A stretch of DNA of 64,000 bases from JAZKHT01 sp040385245. Its GTDB lineage: Bacteria > Pseudomonadota > Alphaproteobacteria > Rhodobacterales > Rhodobacteraceae. The position numbers and the translations under genes are program-made. The stretch covers positions 1 through 64,000 of the forward strand of contig JAZKHT010000002.1 of assembly GCA_040385245.1 (NCBI GenBank). Direction: 5' to 3'. This document shows, one piece after another, positions 51,668-60,573 of the stretch. The notes below the pieces were generated by a model. It did not search any database. It saw only the letters and a list, made by a program, of their open reading frames with translations, and had not been told where the DNA came from. How positions within the stretch are numbered: the stretch's first letter is position 1; each line of letters starts with the position of its first letter.

Positions 51668-52098
51668 CCGGCGTCAAGACCCCGATGCGCCGAATTGGGC
51701 AGCCACATCTTTTCCAATTGATAGAATTCGCGCACTTCGGGGCGGAAGACATGCACGATGACGTCGGATGCGTCGATCAGCACCCAATCGCCCGTGTCCT
51801 TGCCCTCCATCTTGCAGGACATGTGCAACTCCTGCTTCAGCTTGTCCGCCAGCTTTTCCGAAATGGATGCGACCTGACGGGTCGACCGGCCCGAGCAGAT
51901 CACCATGTAATCCGCCACGTCCGACCGGCCGCGCAGGTCGATCTGCACGATGTCTTCGGCCTTGTCATCGTCGAGAGATGTAAGCACCAGGGCAAGGACA
52001 TCTTCGGCGCTATAGTCCGCACCAGCGGGGTTGATGTCGGTTGCACGGCTTGCCCGGGGGCCGACCGGAAGCCCGGTCGCAGGATCAGAATGAGACAG
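51664..52098 (-). CDS. rsfS: Ribosomal silencing factor RsfS, apparent CTG start
   Basis: RsfS binds L14 of the 50S subunit and blocks subunit joining in starvation. The core SLDDDKAEDIVQIDLRGRSDVADYMVICSGRSTRQVASISEKLADKL and DWVLIDASDVIVHVFRPEVREFYQLEKMW is unmistakable. The first usual start codon in frame is GTG at 51987, but it has no ribosome site and cuts the first helix (EDVLALVLTSLDDDKAEDI). The frame is open back to a CTG at 52098 with GGAGGA seven bases upstream, giving 144 residues; no ATG, GTG or TTG lies between. I therefore favour CTG, with a promoter at 52154-52182. The start is inferred, not shown. Confidence 0.9.
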   Translation of the reverse strand: MSHSDPATGLPVGPRASRATDINPAGADYSAEDVLALVLTSLDDDKAEDIVQIDLRGRSDVADYMVICSGRSTRQVASISEKLADKLKQELHMSCKMEGKDTGDWVLIDASDVIVHVFRPEVREFYQLEKMWLPNSAHRGLDAG

Positions 52099-52153
52099 GA
52101 CTACGTCCTCCAGATAGCGCGCCGATCAGGCCCCGGCGCGGGGCGGTAGACAA

Positions 52154-52182
52154 AAGGTAACATCGCCTGCACGAAATCTCAA
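52154..52182 (-). promoter_or_regulatory. Sigma-70-type promoter for rsfS
   Basis: On the minus strand TTGAGA (52182-52177) and TACCTT (52159-52154) are separated by 17 bases, a normal housekeeping spacing. Transcription would start near 52147, about 50 bases before the proposed CTG start and after no other gene, consistent with rsfS being first in the run. Confidence 0.5.
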
Positions 52183-52484
52183 TGACAGGGCAAGCGCGCG
52201 CGATAGCGGGTGGCGGCCTTGCGCACAAGGGAAAACGCGAAAAGCCTGGTGCGCCTGCATGGATATGACCCGCCACCGGGGCACTTGCGCGCAGTTTGCT
52301 TGCCTGCGCAGGGATTCGGGCGTATCAGTCGCGCCATGATGCGCTTTTTCGACATGGATGACCGCGCGCGCCTGCCTTGGCGCTTTTACGGTGCGACCCG
52401 GGCGGTTCTAGCACGCGCCTGAAGGGCTGCGTCGTTGCCCATCCTGTCCCGCCTGTTCCTGCCATTCCCATCCGAGGAAGAGCC
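52183..52484 (+). other. Divergent gap upstream of leuC without a clear gene
   Basis: The stretch holds the promoter side of leuC. A 28-codon frame at 52336-52422 (MMRFFDMDDRARLPW) ends 62 bases before leuC but has no convincing ribosome site. It contains only two leucine codons, so it does not resemble a leucine attenuator peptide. I see no terminator/antiterminator pair or riboswitch. Confidence 0.4.
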
Positions 52485-53906
52485 ATGACCGCTCCGAAGA
52501 CCCTGTACGATAAGATCTGGGACGACCACGTCGTCCATCAGGCCGAAGACGGCACCTGCCTGCTGTATATCGACCGCCATCTGGTGCACGAAGTCACCAG
52601 CCCGCAGGCGTTCGAAGGTCTGCGCATGACGCACCGCACCGTGCGCGCGCCCGAAAAGACCATCGCCGTGCCCGATCACAACGTGCCGACGACGTTGGAC
52701 CGCGCCGATGCCGCGACCATGACCGAGGACAGCCGTGTTCAGGTGGCCGCCCTGGACACAAACGCCAAGGAATTCGGCATCAACTATTATCCGGTCTCCG
52801 ACATCCGTCAGGGCATCGTGCATATCGTCGGCCCGGAACAGGGTTGGACGCTGCCCGGCATGACGGTCGTGTGCGGCGACAGCCATACCGCGACGCACGG
52901 CGCATTCGGCGCGCTGGCCCACGGCATTGGCACGTCCGAAGTGGAACATGTGCTGGCCACCCAGACGCTGATCCAGCGCAAGGGCAAGAACATGAAGGTG
53001 GAAATCACCGGCAGTCTGCGCCCCGGTGTCACCGCCAAGGACATCACCCTGTCCGTGATCGGTGAAACCGGCACGGCGGGCGGCACGGGCTATGTCATCG
53101 AATACTGCGGGCAGGCGATCCGCGAATTGTCGATGGAAGGTCGCATGACCGTCTGCAACATGGCAATCGAAGGCGGCGCGCGCGCCGGCCTGATTGCGCC
53201 CGATGAAAAGACCTATGCCTATTGCATGGGCCGCCCGCATGCGCCGAAAGGTGCCGCATGGGAAGCAGCGGTCGCCTATTGGAAAACCCTGTTTTCCGAT
53301 GAAGGTGCGCATTGGGACAAGGTCGTTACGCTGCGCGGCGAAGATATCGCCCCGGTTGTCACCTGGGGCACATCGCCCGAAGACGTGCTGCCGATCACCG
53401 GCACCGTGCCTTCGCCCGATGATTTCCCGGCGGGCAAGGCTGAGGCTGTGAAACGCTCGCTTGACTACATGGGTCTGACGCCGGGGCAAAAGCTGTCAGA
53501 CATCGCCATTGATACGGTGTTCATCGGGTCTTGCACGAACGGCCGGATCGAGGATCTGCGCGCCGCGGCCGCGATCCTGAAAGGCAAGAAAAAGAAAGAC
53601 GGTCTGCGCGCGATGGTCGTGCCGGGATCGGGCCTTGTGCGTGCGCAGGCTGAAGAAGAAGGGCTGGCGCAGATTTTCATCGACGCCGGTTTCGAATGGC
53701 GTCTGGCGGGGTGTTCGATGTGCCTTGCGATGAACCCGGATCAGCTTTCGCCGGGCGAGCGTTGCGCCGCCACCTCCAACCGCAACTTCGAAGGTCGTCA
53801 GGGCCGGGGCGGGCGCACGCACCTGCTGTCGCCCGCCATGGCCGCCGCTGCCGCGATCACCGGTCACCTGACCGATGTGCGCGAGATGATGACTGAAACC
53901 GCATAA
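52485..53906 (+). CDS. leuC: 3-isopropylmalate dehydratase, large subunit
   Basis: With LeuD it isomerises 2- to 3-isopropylmalate in leucine synthesis, using a 4Fe-4S cluster. The 473-residue protein has the three cluster cysteines (in FIGSCTNGRIEDL and AGCSMCLAMNPD) and the aconitase blocks VCGDSHTATHGAFGALAHGIGTSEVEHVLATQTL and MAIEGGARAGLIAPDE. The start ATG follows GAGGAAG. leuD is 12 bases downstream; leuB is separated by three other genes. Confidence 0.97.
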   Translation: MTAPKTLYDKIWDDHVVHQAEDGTCLLYIDRHLVHEVTSPQAFEGLRMTHRTVRAPEKTIAVPDHNVPTTLDRADAATMTEDSRVQVAALDTNAKEFGINYYPVSDIRQGIVHIVGPEQGWTLPGMTVVCGDSHTATHGAFGALAHGIGTSEVEHVLATQTLIQRKGKNMKVEITGSLRPGVTAKDITLSVIGETGTAGGTGYVIEYCGQAIRELSMEGRMTVCNMAIEGGARAGLIAPDEKTYAYCMGRPHAPKGAAWEAAVAYWKTLFSDEGAHWDKVVTLRGEDIAPVVTWGTSPEDVLPITGTVPSPDDFPAGKAEAVKRSLDYMGLTPGQKLSDIAIDTVFIGSCTNGRIEDLRAAAAILKGKKKKDGLRAMVVPGSGLVRAQAEEEGLAQIFIDAGFEWRLAGCSMCLAMNPDQLSPGERCAATSNRNFEGRQGRGGRTHLLSPAMAAAAAITGHLTDVREMMTETA

Positions 53907-53918
53907 AGGACCGGACAG

Positions 53919-54524
53919 ATGGAAAAGTTCACCAAACTGACCGGCATCGCGGCGCCCATGCCGTTGGTCAACATCGACACCGACATGATCATCCCCAAGC
54001 AGTTCCTGAAGACCATCAAGCGGTCAGGGTTGGGCGTGAACCTGTTCGACGAGATGCGCTATACGCTCGACGGCAAGGAAATCCCGGAATTCGTACTGAA
54101 TCAGCCCGCGTACCGTACCGCCGAGATCATCATCGCCGGTGACAACTTTGGCTGCGGCTCGTCGCGCGAACATGCCCCTTGGGCGCTGCTGGATTTCGGC
54201 ATCCGCTGTGTGATTTCCACCAGCTTTGCCGACATCTTTTACAACAACTGCTTCAAGAACGGCATCCTGCCCATCGTGATGCCAAAGGATGTGGTCGATA
54301 CCCTGATGGCCGACGCGCAGAAAGGGGCCAACGCCCGCATCACTGTGGATCTTGAGGCGCAGACGGTCACGACATCGGACGGGCAGGTTTTCCCGTTCGA
54401 GGTGGATGCCTTCCGCAAGCATTGCATGATGAACGGGCTGGACGATATCGGTCTGACGCTTGAAAAAGCGGCCTCCATCGACGCTTACGAGAAAAAGACC
54501 GCGACTTTGCGCCCCTGGGCCTGA
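53919..54524 (+). CDS. leuD: 3-isopropylmalate dehydratase, small subunit
   Basis: Partner of LeuC. The 201-residue protein has the LeuD pattern: [18 protein letters not shown] near the start, then [50 protein letters not shown]. It is read directly behind leuC with a 12-base gap. A terminator hairpin follows 22 bases after the stop. Confidence 0.97.
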   Translation: [201 protein letters not shown]

Positions 54525-54545
54525 GTGGGACCTGAGACACCGTAG

Positions 54546-54567
54546 CGGCCGCCCCACCGGGCGGCCG
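54546..54567 (+). terminator. Terminator after leuD
   Basis: CGGCCGCCC (54546-54554) and GGGCGGCCG (54559-54567) form a 9-base-pair stem with a 4-base loop, followed by TTGCATTT. It separates leuCD from the membrane-protein gene; leuB therefore needs another promoter. Confidence 0.75.
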
Positions 54568-54770
54568 TTGCATTTCGCTACATGATGCAATCGGGCGACA
54601 CTTTTGCGGCCAGTGTGCAGTTTTTCACGCTCTGGTTTAAAGCGGTTGTTGCGCGGCGTCTGAATTTGGGCGCAAATGGGGCAAGATTGAGGCAATCCGC
54701 CACAAAGCGCGGAAGTGATCGGAACAAGGACCCGGCGTTGACACGGGGCCAACCGGATCGAGGGCAGAAG

Positions 54771-55607
54771 GTGATATCGCGGCTGACAGGGGCGATCGTT
54801 CGCGCATTTCTTGTGATGGTGCTTGTCGCCATGCCTTCGGTCATTCTGCCGGGGCTGAACGCAGATAGCAAACAGATGGTGGCTTTGGTCGCCCTGTTCG
54901 CCGGTGCCCTGACCTTTGTCGAATACAACGCGACCTATCCCGGCCTGATCGAGTTTCGCGATGCGCCGCCCTTTAACCGCAGCCGGTTCATGATGCTGTT
55001 TGCCGTGGTGTTTAGCCTGTCTTTGGCTGAAAGCGCCCGGATCGTGCCTTCGACCTTTGCGCTGTTTGTGCAGGCCGTTGGCGTGCTGATCGGGCAGATG
55101 CTCGACTTTGCCTATAGCCCCGTGCGTCTGGCGCAACTGATGCTGGCGGATGGGGCAACCGGGGAACAGCGTGACGCACTGCGGTCGGCTGCGGGATTGT
55201 CATATCTGATGTCACTGGGGGCGCTTGGTGTCTTTGCTGTGGTGATGCGGGCCGGGCGCTGGCCGTCGCACCTGACCAGCTTCAACGTTTGGGTCAATCT
55301 GCCGACCTTTGATCCGACGGCCGGGCATGATGTGATTGACCGGCTGGTTCGGGATGCGCGCGTTAACATTGTGTTAGGGATTTTGCTGCCATTCTTGGCC
55401 CCTGTGGTCATCCGACTTGGAACCGGTGGTTTTGATGCGGGCTGGCTGTCGGCACCGCAACCCCTGATCTGGACCATGGCCGCGTGGACGTTTCTGCCTG
55501 CAAGCCTGTTCATGCGTGGCATCGCAATGGCCCGCGTCGCCGATCTGGTCCGCCAGAAACGCCGGGCGCATCGCATTGCCGGGCACGAGGCATTGCTTGC
55601 GGCCTGA
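54771..55607 (+). CDS. Hypothetical inner-membrane protein
   Basis: A 278-residue protein with about six or seven hydrophobic helices, starting ISRLTGAIVRAFLVMVLVAMPSVILPG. I do not recognise a family. The GTG at 54771 has GAGGGC upstream and gives a natural membrane start; the frame is open to 54582 but that part is not membrane-like. Polar loops carry the stretches EYNATYPGLIEFRDAPPFNRSRF and DFAYSPVRLAQLMLADGATGEQRDALRSAAG. It ends with KRRAHRIAGHEALLAA, overlapping the next frame. I believe similar genes sit between leuD and leuB in other Rhodobacterales, from memory. Confidence 0.75.
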   Translation: MISRLTGAIVRAFLVMVLVAMPSVILPGLNADSKQMVALVALFAGALTFVEYNATYPGLIEFRDAPPFNRSRFMMLFAVVFSLSLAESARIVPSTFALFVQAVGVLIGQMLDFAYSPVRLAQLMLADGATGEQRDALRSAAGLSYLMSLGALGVFAVVMRAGRWPSHLTSFNVWVNLPTFDPTAGHDVIDRLVRDARVNIVLGILLPFLAPVVIRLGTGGFDAGWLSAPQPLIWTMAAWTFLPASLFMRGIAMARVADLVRQKRRAHRIAGHEALLAA

Positions 55608-56671
55608 TCCTGCTGCTGACGCTGCCGTGGGTCGCGCAGGCCCAAACGGTTCGTTTAGCCACTTGGAATGCCGGGCTGGAACGATCAGGGCCGGGGCTGG
55701 TCTTGCAAGCACTGATCCGCGGCGACGATCCGCAGATCGAGGCGGCAGTTCAGGTGATCCTGCGGCTGGACGCAGATGTGCTGCTGCTGACCGGCATCGA
55801 CTATGACCATGGTCTGTCCACCCTGGCGGCCCTGAACGACCGTCTGGCGGAACGGGGCGGTGGATATCCATATCGCTTTGCGCTGGCCCCGAATGCAGGG
55901 GTGCCGACGGGGATTGACCTTGATGGCAATGGCAGGCGGGGCGAGGCCCGCGATGCAATGGGCTGGGGCCGGTTTTCGGGCGCAGGGGGAATGGCGCTGG
56001 TGTCGCGGCTGGCGGTGCAGACCGACGGGGTGCGGGATTTCACCCCGATGCTGTGGCGCGATCTGCCCGGTGCCCTGATCCCGCCCGACATGGACACGGC
56101 CACCCTTGCGGTGCAGCGCCTGTCCACCACGGGGCATTGGGATGTGCCGGTGACGTTGCCGGACGGCACGGCGTTGCACCTGCTGGCATGGGCTGCGACG
56201 CCCCCGGTCTTTGACGGCCCCGAAGATCGCAACGGACGGCGCAATCACGATGAAACCGCCCTGTGGCTGCGCCTGCTGGACGGTGCGTTGCCCGGTGGCG
56301 TACCGGACCAGTTCGTGATCCTTGGCGACGCCAAGCTTGACCCCGTTGACGGTGAAGGTCGCACCGAAGCGATCCGCAGCCTTCTGGTGCATCCCATGGT
56401 GCAGGATACCGCGCCGACCAACGGGCGGACCGGCAATGACGCGGGGCAACGCGGTGATCCCGCCCTTGATACCGCCGATTATGGCGACGGGGTCGGTGCC
56501 TTGCGGGTGGATTATGTTCTGCCGTCGGCCAATTTGGTGGTGCACGGCAGCGGCATCCTGTGGCCGCAAGGACAAGACCAGTTCGCCCCGCTATTGGCGG
56601 CAGCGTCCCGTCACCGCCCGGTGTGGGTAGATATCACGGTGAGTATGTCAGCTCTTTCAGCCAGTCCATGA
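55484..56671 (+). CDS. Endonuclease/exonuclease/phosphatase-like protein with altered active site
   Basis: An exported EEP-fold protein: hydrophobic signal LILLLTLPWVAQAQ, then VRLATWNAGLERSGPGLVLQALIRG, the DNase-I-like opening. The metal-binding Glu of the family, usually in a NEFDYD-like string, is Gly here (LLLTGIDYDH), and GDxN is GDAKLDP, with Lys for Asn. The start is unclear: the only usual start codon in frame is GTG 55484 (no ribosome site, overlaps the membrane gene by 124 bases); ATT 55592 or CTG 55604, which overlaps the upstream stop as CTGA, would give a cleaner signal peptide. The last 38 bases overlap the convergent LytTR gene. A catalytic role is doubtful. Confidence 0.7.
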   Translation: MDVSACKPVHAWHRNGPRRRSGPPETPGASHCRARGIACGLILLLTLPWVAQAQTVRLATWNAGLERSGPGLVLQALIRGDDPQIEAAVQVILRLDADVLLLTGIDYDHGLSTLAALNDRLAERGGGYPYRFALAPNAGVPTGIDLDGNGRRGEARDAMGWGRFSGAGGMALVSRLAVQTDGVRDFTPMLWRDLPGALIPPDMDTATLAVQRLSTTGHWDVPVTLPDGTALHLLAWAATPPVFDGPEDRNGRRNHDETALWLRLLDGALPGGVPDQFVILGDAKLDPVDGEGRTEAIRSLLVHPMVQDTAPTNGRTGNDAGQRGDPALDTADYGDGVGALRVDYVLPSANLVVHGSGILWPQGQDQFAPLLAAASRHRPVWVDITVSMSALSASP

Positions 56672-57575
56672 CCGCAGGTTGCCGGGTCAAGGCGACCTTT
56701 GCAGATTTGCCGTCGGACAAAAGCACCAGCAGATCGCGCTTTTCCCGCCGGTGACCTTTGACCGCCCTGTTCGCGACCCAGCAAGAGCGGTGAATTTGCT
56801 GCCCCAACCCAGCCGGAATGTTTTTCAGCACCGAGGCGAAAGGCCCGGGCAACAAGTGGCTGTCGGTTTCCGTCACGACGCGGACGTAATTGCCTTCGGC
56901 CTGAATGTAGCTGAGGCCGTCCTGACGGAAGGGACGTCCCGAAAGTTCCAGAATGATCGGCCCCGATGGCGTTTGCAGTGCCTGCCCATTCATCAGACTG
57001 ACGTGCTCAGCCCCGGCATCGCCGCTTGCGCTGCTGTCACCGTTGAGCGGTTGGACATCGGCCCGAATGTCCTTCAGTGCGTGCGGAATGACGAAATGAA
57101 CAACAAATCCCATGAGAAGTTCGACGAAAATGTAGAAAAAGACGGTCAGAAGTGCCGAATGGTACAAAGTGAACGGCGCCAATCGAGTCAGGATCCACGC
57201 CAAAAACTGGGCCGCAGACAGCGCAATGATGATGGACCCAAAAAGGACAGGCGACAACAGGACGACCTTTGGCCGACCGACAGCGCCAAAGCGCTCCATC
57301 ACCAAAAGCGATAATAATACCGTTATTGCGCCGATACATACGCCAGTCATGTAAAGGGGCGCGCGCAGTTCTTGTGGAACCGAAGGGGCCAGTCCCACAT
57401 TCGACACCAACAGCACACACGTGACCGAGAAGTACACCATCAGCATATAACGGTGACGGAATAGTGCCAGAATCTCGGCCCAGTTCAGGTGCAGGCGGTC
57501 GCCGCTGAACAGCTTGATCGTCAGTGTTCCGGTCACTTTCGACACCTCACTCGCAACTTCGTACAACTGGAGCAT
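56634..57575 (-). CDS. Membrane-bound LytTR-family DNA-binding regulator
   Basis: A 313-residue protein with four hydrophobic helices in the N-terminal 170 residues (YMLMVYFSVTCVLLVSNVG, PLYMTGVCIGAITVLLSLLVM, VLFGSIIIALSAAQFLAWIL, LLTVFFYIFVELLMGFVV), a linker, and a C-terminal LytTR DNA-binding domain (about 215-310: SYIQAEGNYVRVVTETDSHLLPGPFASVLKNIP, then HRSCWVANRAVKG). It is a membrane-sensor/one-component type of regulator without a receiver domain. It lies on the opposite strand between leuD-side genes and leuB. A GTG a little downstream of 57575 is an alternative start. Target genes are unknown. Confidence 0.86.
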   Translation of the reverse strand: MLQLYEVASEVSKVTGTLTIKLFSGDRLHLNWAEILALFRHRYMLMVYFSVTCVLLVSNVGLAPSVPQELRAPLYMTGVCIGAITVLLSLLVMERFGAVGRPKVVLLSPVLFGSIIIALSAAQFLAWILTRLAPFTLYHSALLTVFFYIFVELLMGFVVHFVIPHALKDIRADVQPLNGDSSASGDAGAEHVSLMNGQALQTPSGPIILELSGRPFRQDGLSYIQAEGNYVRVVTETDSHLLPGPFASVLKNIPAGLGQQIHRSCWVANRAVKGHRREKRDLLVLLSDGKSAKVALTRQPAVMDWLKELTYSP

Positions 57576-57730
57576 AGCCCAGATTGCATGTCCAACAAGC
57601 CATGCGAACGGGAAAGCCGCGCATGTCCTTGTTTGGCAACACCTCGGCTTGGTTCGCTGCGACCTTGACCCCGCGCGGGCAAGGGGCTAGGCGATCTGCG
57701 ATCCATTCCAGCCTGTCGAGGAGTCCTGTC

Positions 57731-58837
57731 TTGGCCAATCCTTCCCTTCTTATCCTTGCCGGCGACGGCATCGGCCCCGAAGTCATGGCCGAGGTCAAAA
57801 AGATCATCGGCTGGTATGGCACCAAGCGGGGCGTCACCTTTGACGTCAGCGAAGATCTGGTGGGTGGCTGCGCCTATGACGCGCATGGCACGCCCCTGAC
57901 CGACGCCACCATGGCAAAGGCACAGGCGGTCGATGCGGTGTTGCTGGGGGCTGTCGGCGGGCCGAAGTACGACAAGCTGGATTTCAGCGTTAAGCCCGAG
58001 CGGGGTCTTTTGCGCCTGCGCAAGGAGATGGACCTGTTTTCCAACCTGCGCCCGGCCCAGTGCTTTGACGCGCTTGCCGATTTCTCCAGCCTCAAGCGCG
58101 AGATCGTCGCCGGTCTGGACATCGTCATCGTGCGCGAGCTGACCAGCGGTGTCTATTTCGGCGAACCGCGCGGAATCTTCACCGAAGGCAACGAACGCGT
58201 CGGCATCAACACCCAGCGCTATACGGAATCCGAGATTGCCCGTGTGGCCCGGTCGGCGTTCGAACTGGCCCGTCGCCGCAGCAACAAGGTCTGCTCGATG
58301 GAGAAGGCCAATGTGATGGAATCGGGCATCCTGTGGCGCGACGTGGTGCAGGAAATCCACGACAAGGAATACCCCGACGTCGAACTGTCGCACATGTATG
58401 CCGACGCGGGCGCGATGCAGCTGTGCCGCTGGCCCAAGCAGTTCGACGTGATCGTGACCGACAACCTGTTCGGCGACATCCTGTCCGACATGGCCGCGAT
58501 GCTGACCGGCAGTCTGGGGATGCTGCCCTCGGCCAGCCTTGGACTGCCGATGGCGAATGGCCGCCCCAAGGCCCTGTATGAACCCGTCCACGGATCGGCC
58601 CCCGACATCGCGGGTCAGGGCAAGGCGAACCCGATCGCCTGCATCCTGAGCTTTGCCATGGCGCTGCGCTATTCGTTCGACATGGGCGACGAGGCGACGC
58701 GGGTTGAAAAGGCGGTCGAAAAGGTGCTGGCGGACGGTGTGCGCACCGCCGATCTGATGGGCCCCGAAGGCGGAGTGCCGGTCACGACCGGCCAGATGGG
58801 CGATGCGATCCTTGCGGCACTGGACGCTTCGGTCTGA
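57731..58837 (+). CDS. leuB: 3-isopropylmalate dehydrogenase
   Basis: Oxidises and decarboxylates 3-isopropylmalate in leucine synthesis. The 368-residue protein begins PSLLILAGDGIGPEVMAEVKKI, with substrate residues in RPAQCFDAL-type block and VRELTSGVYFGEPRG, and the metal/NAD signature DNLFGDILSDMAAMLTGSLGMLPSASLG. It starts with TTG at 57731 after GAGGAG (8-base spacing). It stands apart from leuCD with its own terminator, so it probably has its own promoter in the 155-base gap shared with the LytTR gene. Confidence 0.96.
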   Translation: MANPSLLILAGDGIGPEVMAEVKKIIGWYGTKRGVTFDVSEDLVGGCAYDAHGTPLTDATMAKAQAVDAVLLGAVGGPKYDKLDFSVKPERGLLRLRKEMDLFSNLRPAQCFDALADFSSLKREIVAGLDIVIVRELTSGVYFGEPRGIFTEGNERVGINTQRYTESEIARVARSAFELARRRSNKVCSMEKANVMESGILWRDVVQEIHDKEYPDVELSHMYADAGAMQLCRWPKQFDVIVTDNLFGDILSDMAAMLTGSLGMLPSASLGLPMANGRPKALYEPVHGSAPDIAGQGKANPIACILSFAMALRYSFDMGDEATRVEKAVEKVLADGVRTADLMGPEGGVPVTTGQMGDAILAALDASV

Positions 58838-58855
58838 TCTTCGTGACAGGACAAG

Positions 58856-58883
58856 GCCCGCGCCCGATTGGCGCGGGCTTTTT
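58856..58883 (+). terminator. Rho-independent terminator after leuB
   Basis: GCCCGCGCC (58856-58864) pairs with GGCGCGGGC (58870-58878) around CGATT, followed by TTTTT. It begins 19 bases after the leuB stop and touches the end of the convergent Na/Pi gene. Confidence 0.9.
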
Positions 58884-60409
58884 CATGTCAACCCGTTCGT
58901 TGCTTGCGCCATATGGAACGCTATGCGCTGGGCATGGTCGCCCGTGCGTTCCAGCCAGCGCAAGGCGTCTGTCCGTCGGAACAGGTCCGGCACGCCGATA
59001 ACGCCCGCATGTTCCTGCAACAGGGTGGCGCGCCGCAATCGTCTGGCGCGCGCCTCAAGCAACGCGTCCAGTCTTGCCATGTGGTCCGGGCCTTTGTGCC
59101 GGATCATGGCGGCGACAAGGGCGCGCGCGCCCCGTTGCAGCGCCGCGTCCTCTGACACAAGGGCAATCCGGTCCGCCTCTTGTGCACGGGTCGCAAGGCG
59201 TTGCAGGTGGTCCTGCACATGCAAAAGGGCGGCATAGCGCGCACCTCCGCTGGTCACGCTGATCCGCGTCAGCCAGTCCTGCAACGCCGCCAGCGCAGGA
59301 TCCACCTGTGCGGGCAATGACGAAAGGGGGCGCAGATCGCGCTGCGGGCCCATGGCCGCCGACAGGGCTTGCGCTATCGCATCGGAGACAGCGCGCGCCG
59401 TTTGCGCTGCTGCATCAAGCGCCGCCCCTTCGTCGCGCAGCAGGTGGCGATCCAAGGGTGAAGCAAGGCCCGTCACATGGTCCGGGACGATCCGGGCGAC
59501 GAGCACTGCGAAACGGGGGGTCAGGGGAAGAAAGATCGCGGCCCCGATCAGGTTCAGGCTGGTATGGAACGACACCAGCGCCGTCTGTGCGTCGAGCCCC
59601 GCCAAAAGAGTGGCGATCGGCCCCAGCAGCGGCAGGGCAATCAGCGCCGTCGTCAGGTTCAACACCAGATTTGCAATCCCGGCCATGCGCATCGCCCGCG
59701 TGCCGCCAATGGTGGCCAACAGTCCGGTTGTCGTTGTCCCGACCTCAAGCCCCACGACCAATGCGGCGGCCTGCACAAAGGTGATTGCCCCCGCCCCCAG
59801 AAAGAGCAACGCCATGGCAACCCCGACCGCCGAACTGCGCAGCACCACCGCCAGCCCCACCCCAACTCCGGCAAGGGCGATCCGACCAAAGACCCCGTCA
59901 CCCGGCAGCATTTCGGGGGTGATCCGGCCGCCAATTCCGGCCATGGCCTGCTGCATCATGTCCAGCCCGATGAACAAAAGGCTTAGCCCCGCCACCAGCC
60001 GGGCCGCCCGCGCGATGTGGCCACGGCCCAAGGCACCCGTCACACTGGCCACGAACAGGGCGGGCAGGGCCACGACGCCCAACTTGAACTTTACGCCCAG
60101 CAGCATCACCAGCCAGCCGGTAAAGGTGGACCCGATATTTGCCCCGTAAAAGATGCCCAAGGATTGCGGAAAACTCAGCACGCCCGCGCCGACAAAGCCG
60201 ATGGTGATCACCGACACGACGGACGATGACTGCACCGCCGCCGTCGCCACGAGACCCGTGACCGTGCCGCGCAGTGGTGTGCGGGTGGCATGGGCCAGAA
60301 AATGCCGCATCCGGTGTCCTGCAAGATCGCGCAACGCAGCCGTCATCACGCCCATCCCGAACAGGAACAGCCCGATGCCACCCAGAAATCCAAGAATGCC
60401 GCCTGTCAT
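58883..60409 (-). CDS. Na/Pi cotransporter family protein with PhoU-like tail
   Basis: A 508-residue inner-membrane protein. The N-terminal 330 residues hold two inverted Na/Pi repeats: LFLFGMGVMTAALRDLAGHRMRHFL, then VATAAVQSSSVVSVITIGFVGAGVL with the QSSS motif; the second repeat has LRSSAVGVAM where QSS is usual. The C-terminal 170 residues are a PhoU-like helical bundle (ALDAAAQTARAVSDAIAQALS onward). Such proteins take up phosphate with sodium or act in phosphate sensing. The ATG at 60409 is used; a TTG at 60415 is an alternative. It is convergent with leuB and divergent from the DMT gene. Confidence 0.88.
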   Translation of the reverse strand: MTGGILGFLGGIGLFLFGMGVMTAALRDLAGHRMRHFLAHATRTPLRGTVTGLVATAAVQSSSVVSVITIGFVGAGVLSFPQSLGIFYGANIGSTFTGWLVMLLGVKFKLGVVALPALFVASVTGALGRGHIARAARLVAGLSLLFIGLDMMQQAMAGIGGRITPEMLPGDGVFGRIALAGVGVGLAVVLRSSAVGVAMALLFLGAGAITFVQAAALVVGLEVGTTTTGLLATIGGTRAMRMAGIANLVLNLTTALIALPLLGPIATLLAGLDAQTALVSFHTSLNLIGAAIFLPLTPRFAVLVARIVPDHVTGLASPLDRHLLRDEGAALDAAAQTARAVSDAIAQALSAAMGPQRDLRPLSSLPAQVDPALAALQDWLTRISVTSGGARYAALLHVQDHLQRLATRAQEADRIALVSEDAALQRGARALVAAMIRHKGPDHMARLDALLEARARRLRRATLLQEHAGVIGVPDLFRRTDALRWLERTGDHAQRIAFHMAQATNGLT

Positions 60410-60573
60410 GGCCAAGCTTTACCCCCGCGCAGGCGGGCTGGCAAAGACCTGCATCAAGTTGGGAATGGGAATTGAGGATATCCCGCTTTTCTGCGATGAA
60501 CGTTTCACATCCCGCACAGACCCGCGACAGATCGGCGCGGTCGTGCCCCGGCACCCAAAGAGCTAGACAAAAG

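Noticed and set aside
52336..52422. Possible leader peptide of a leucine attenuator before leuC
   Set aside because: Only two leucine codons, no convincing ribosome site and no competing hairpins were found.
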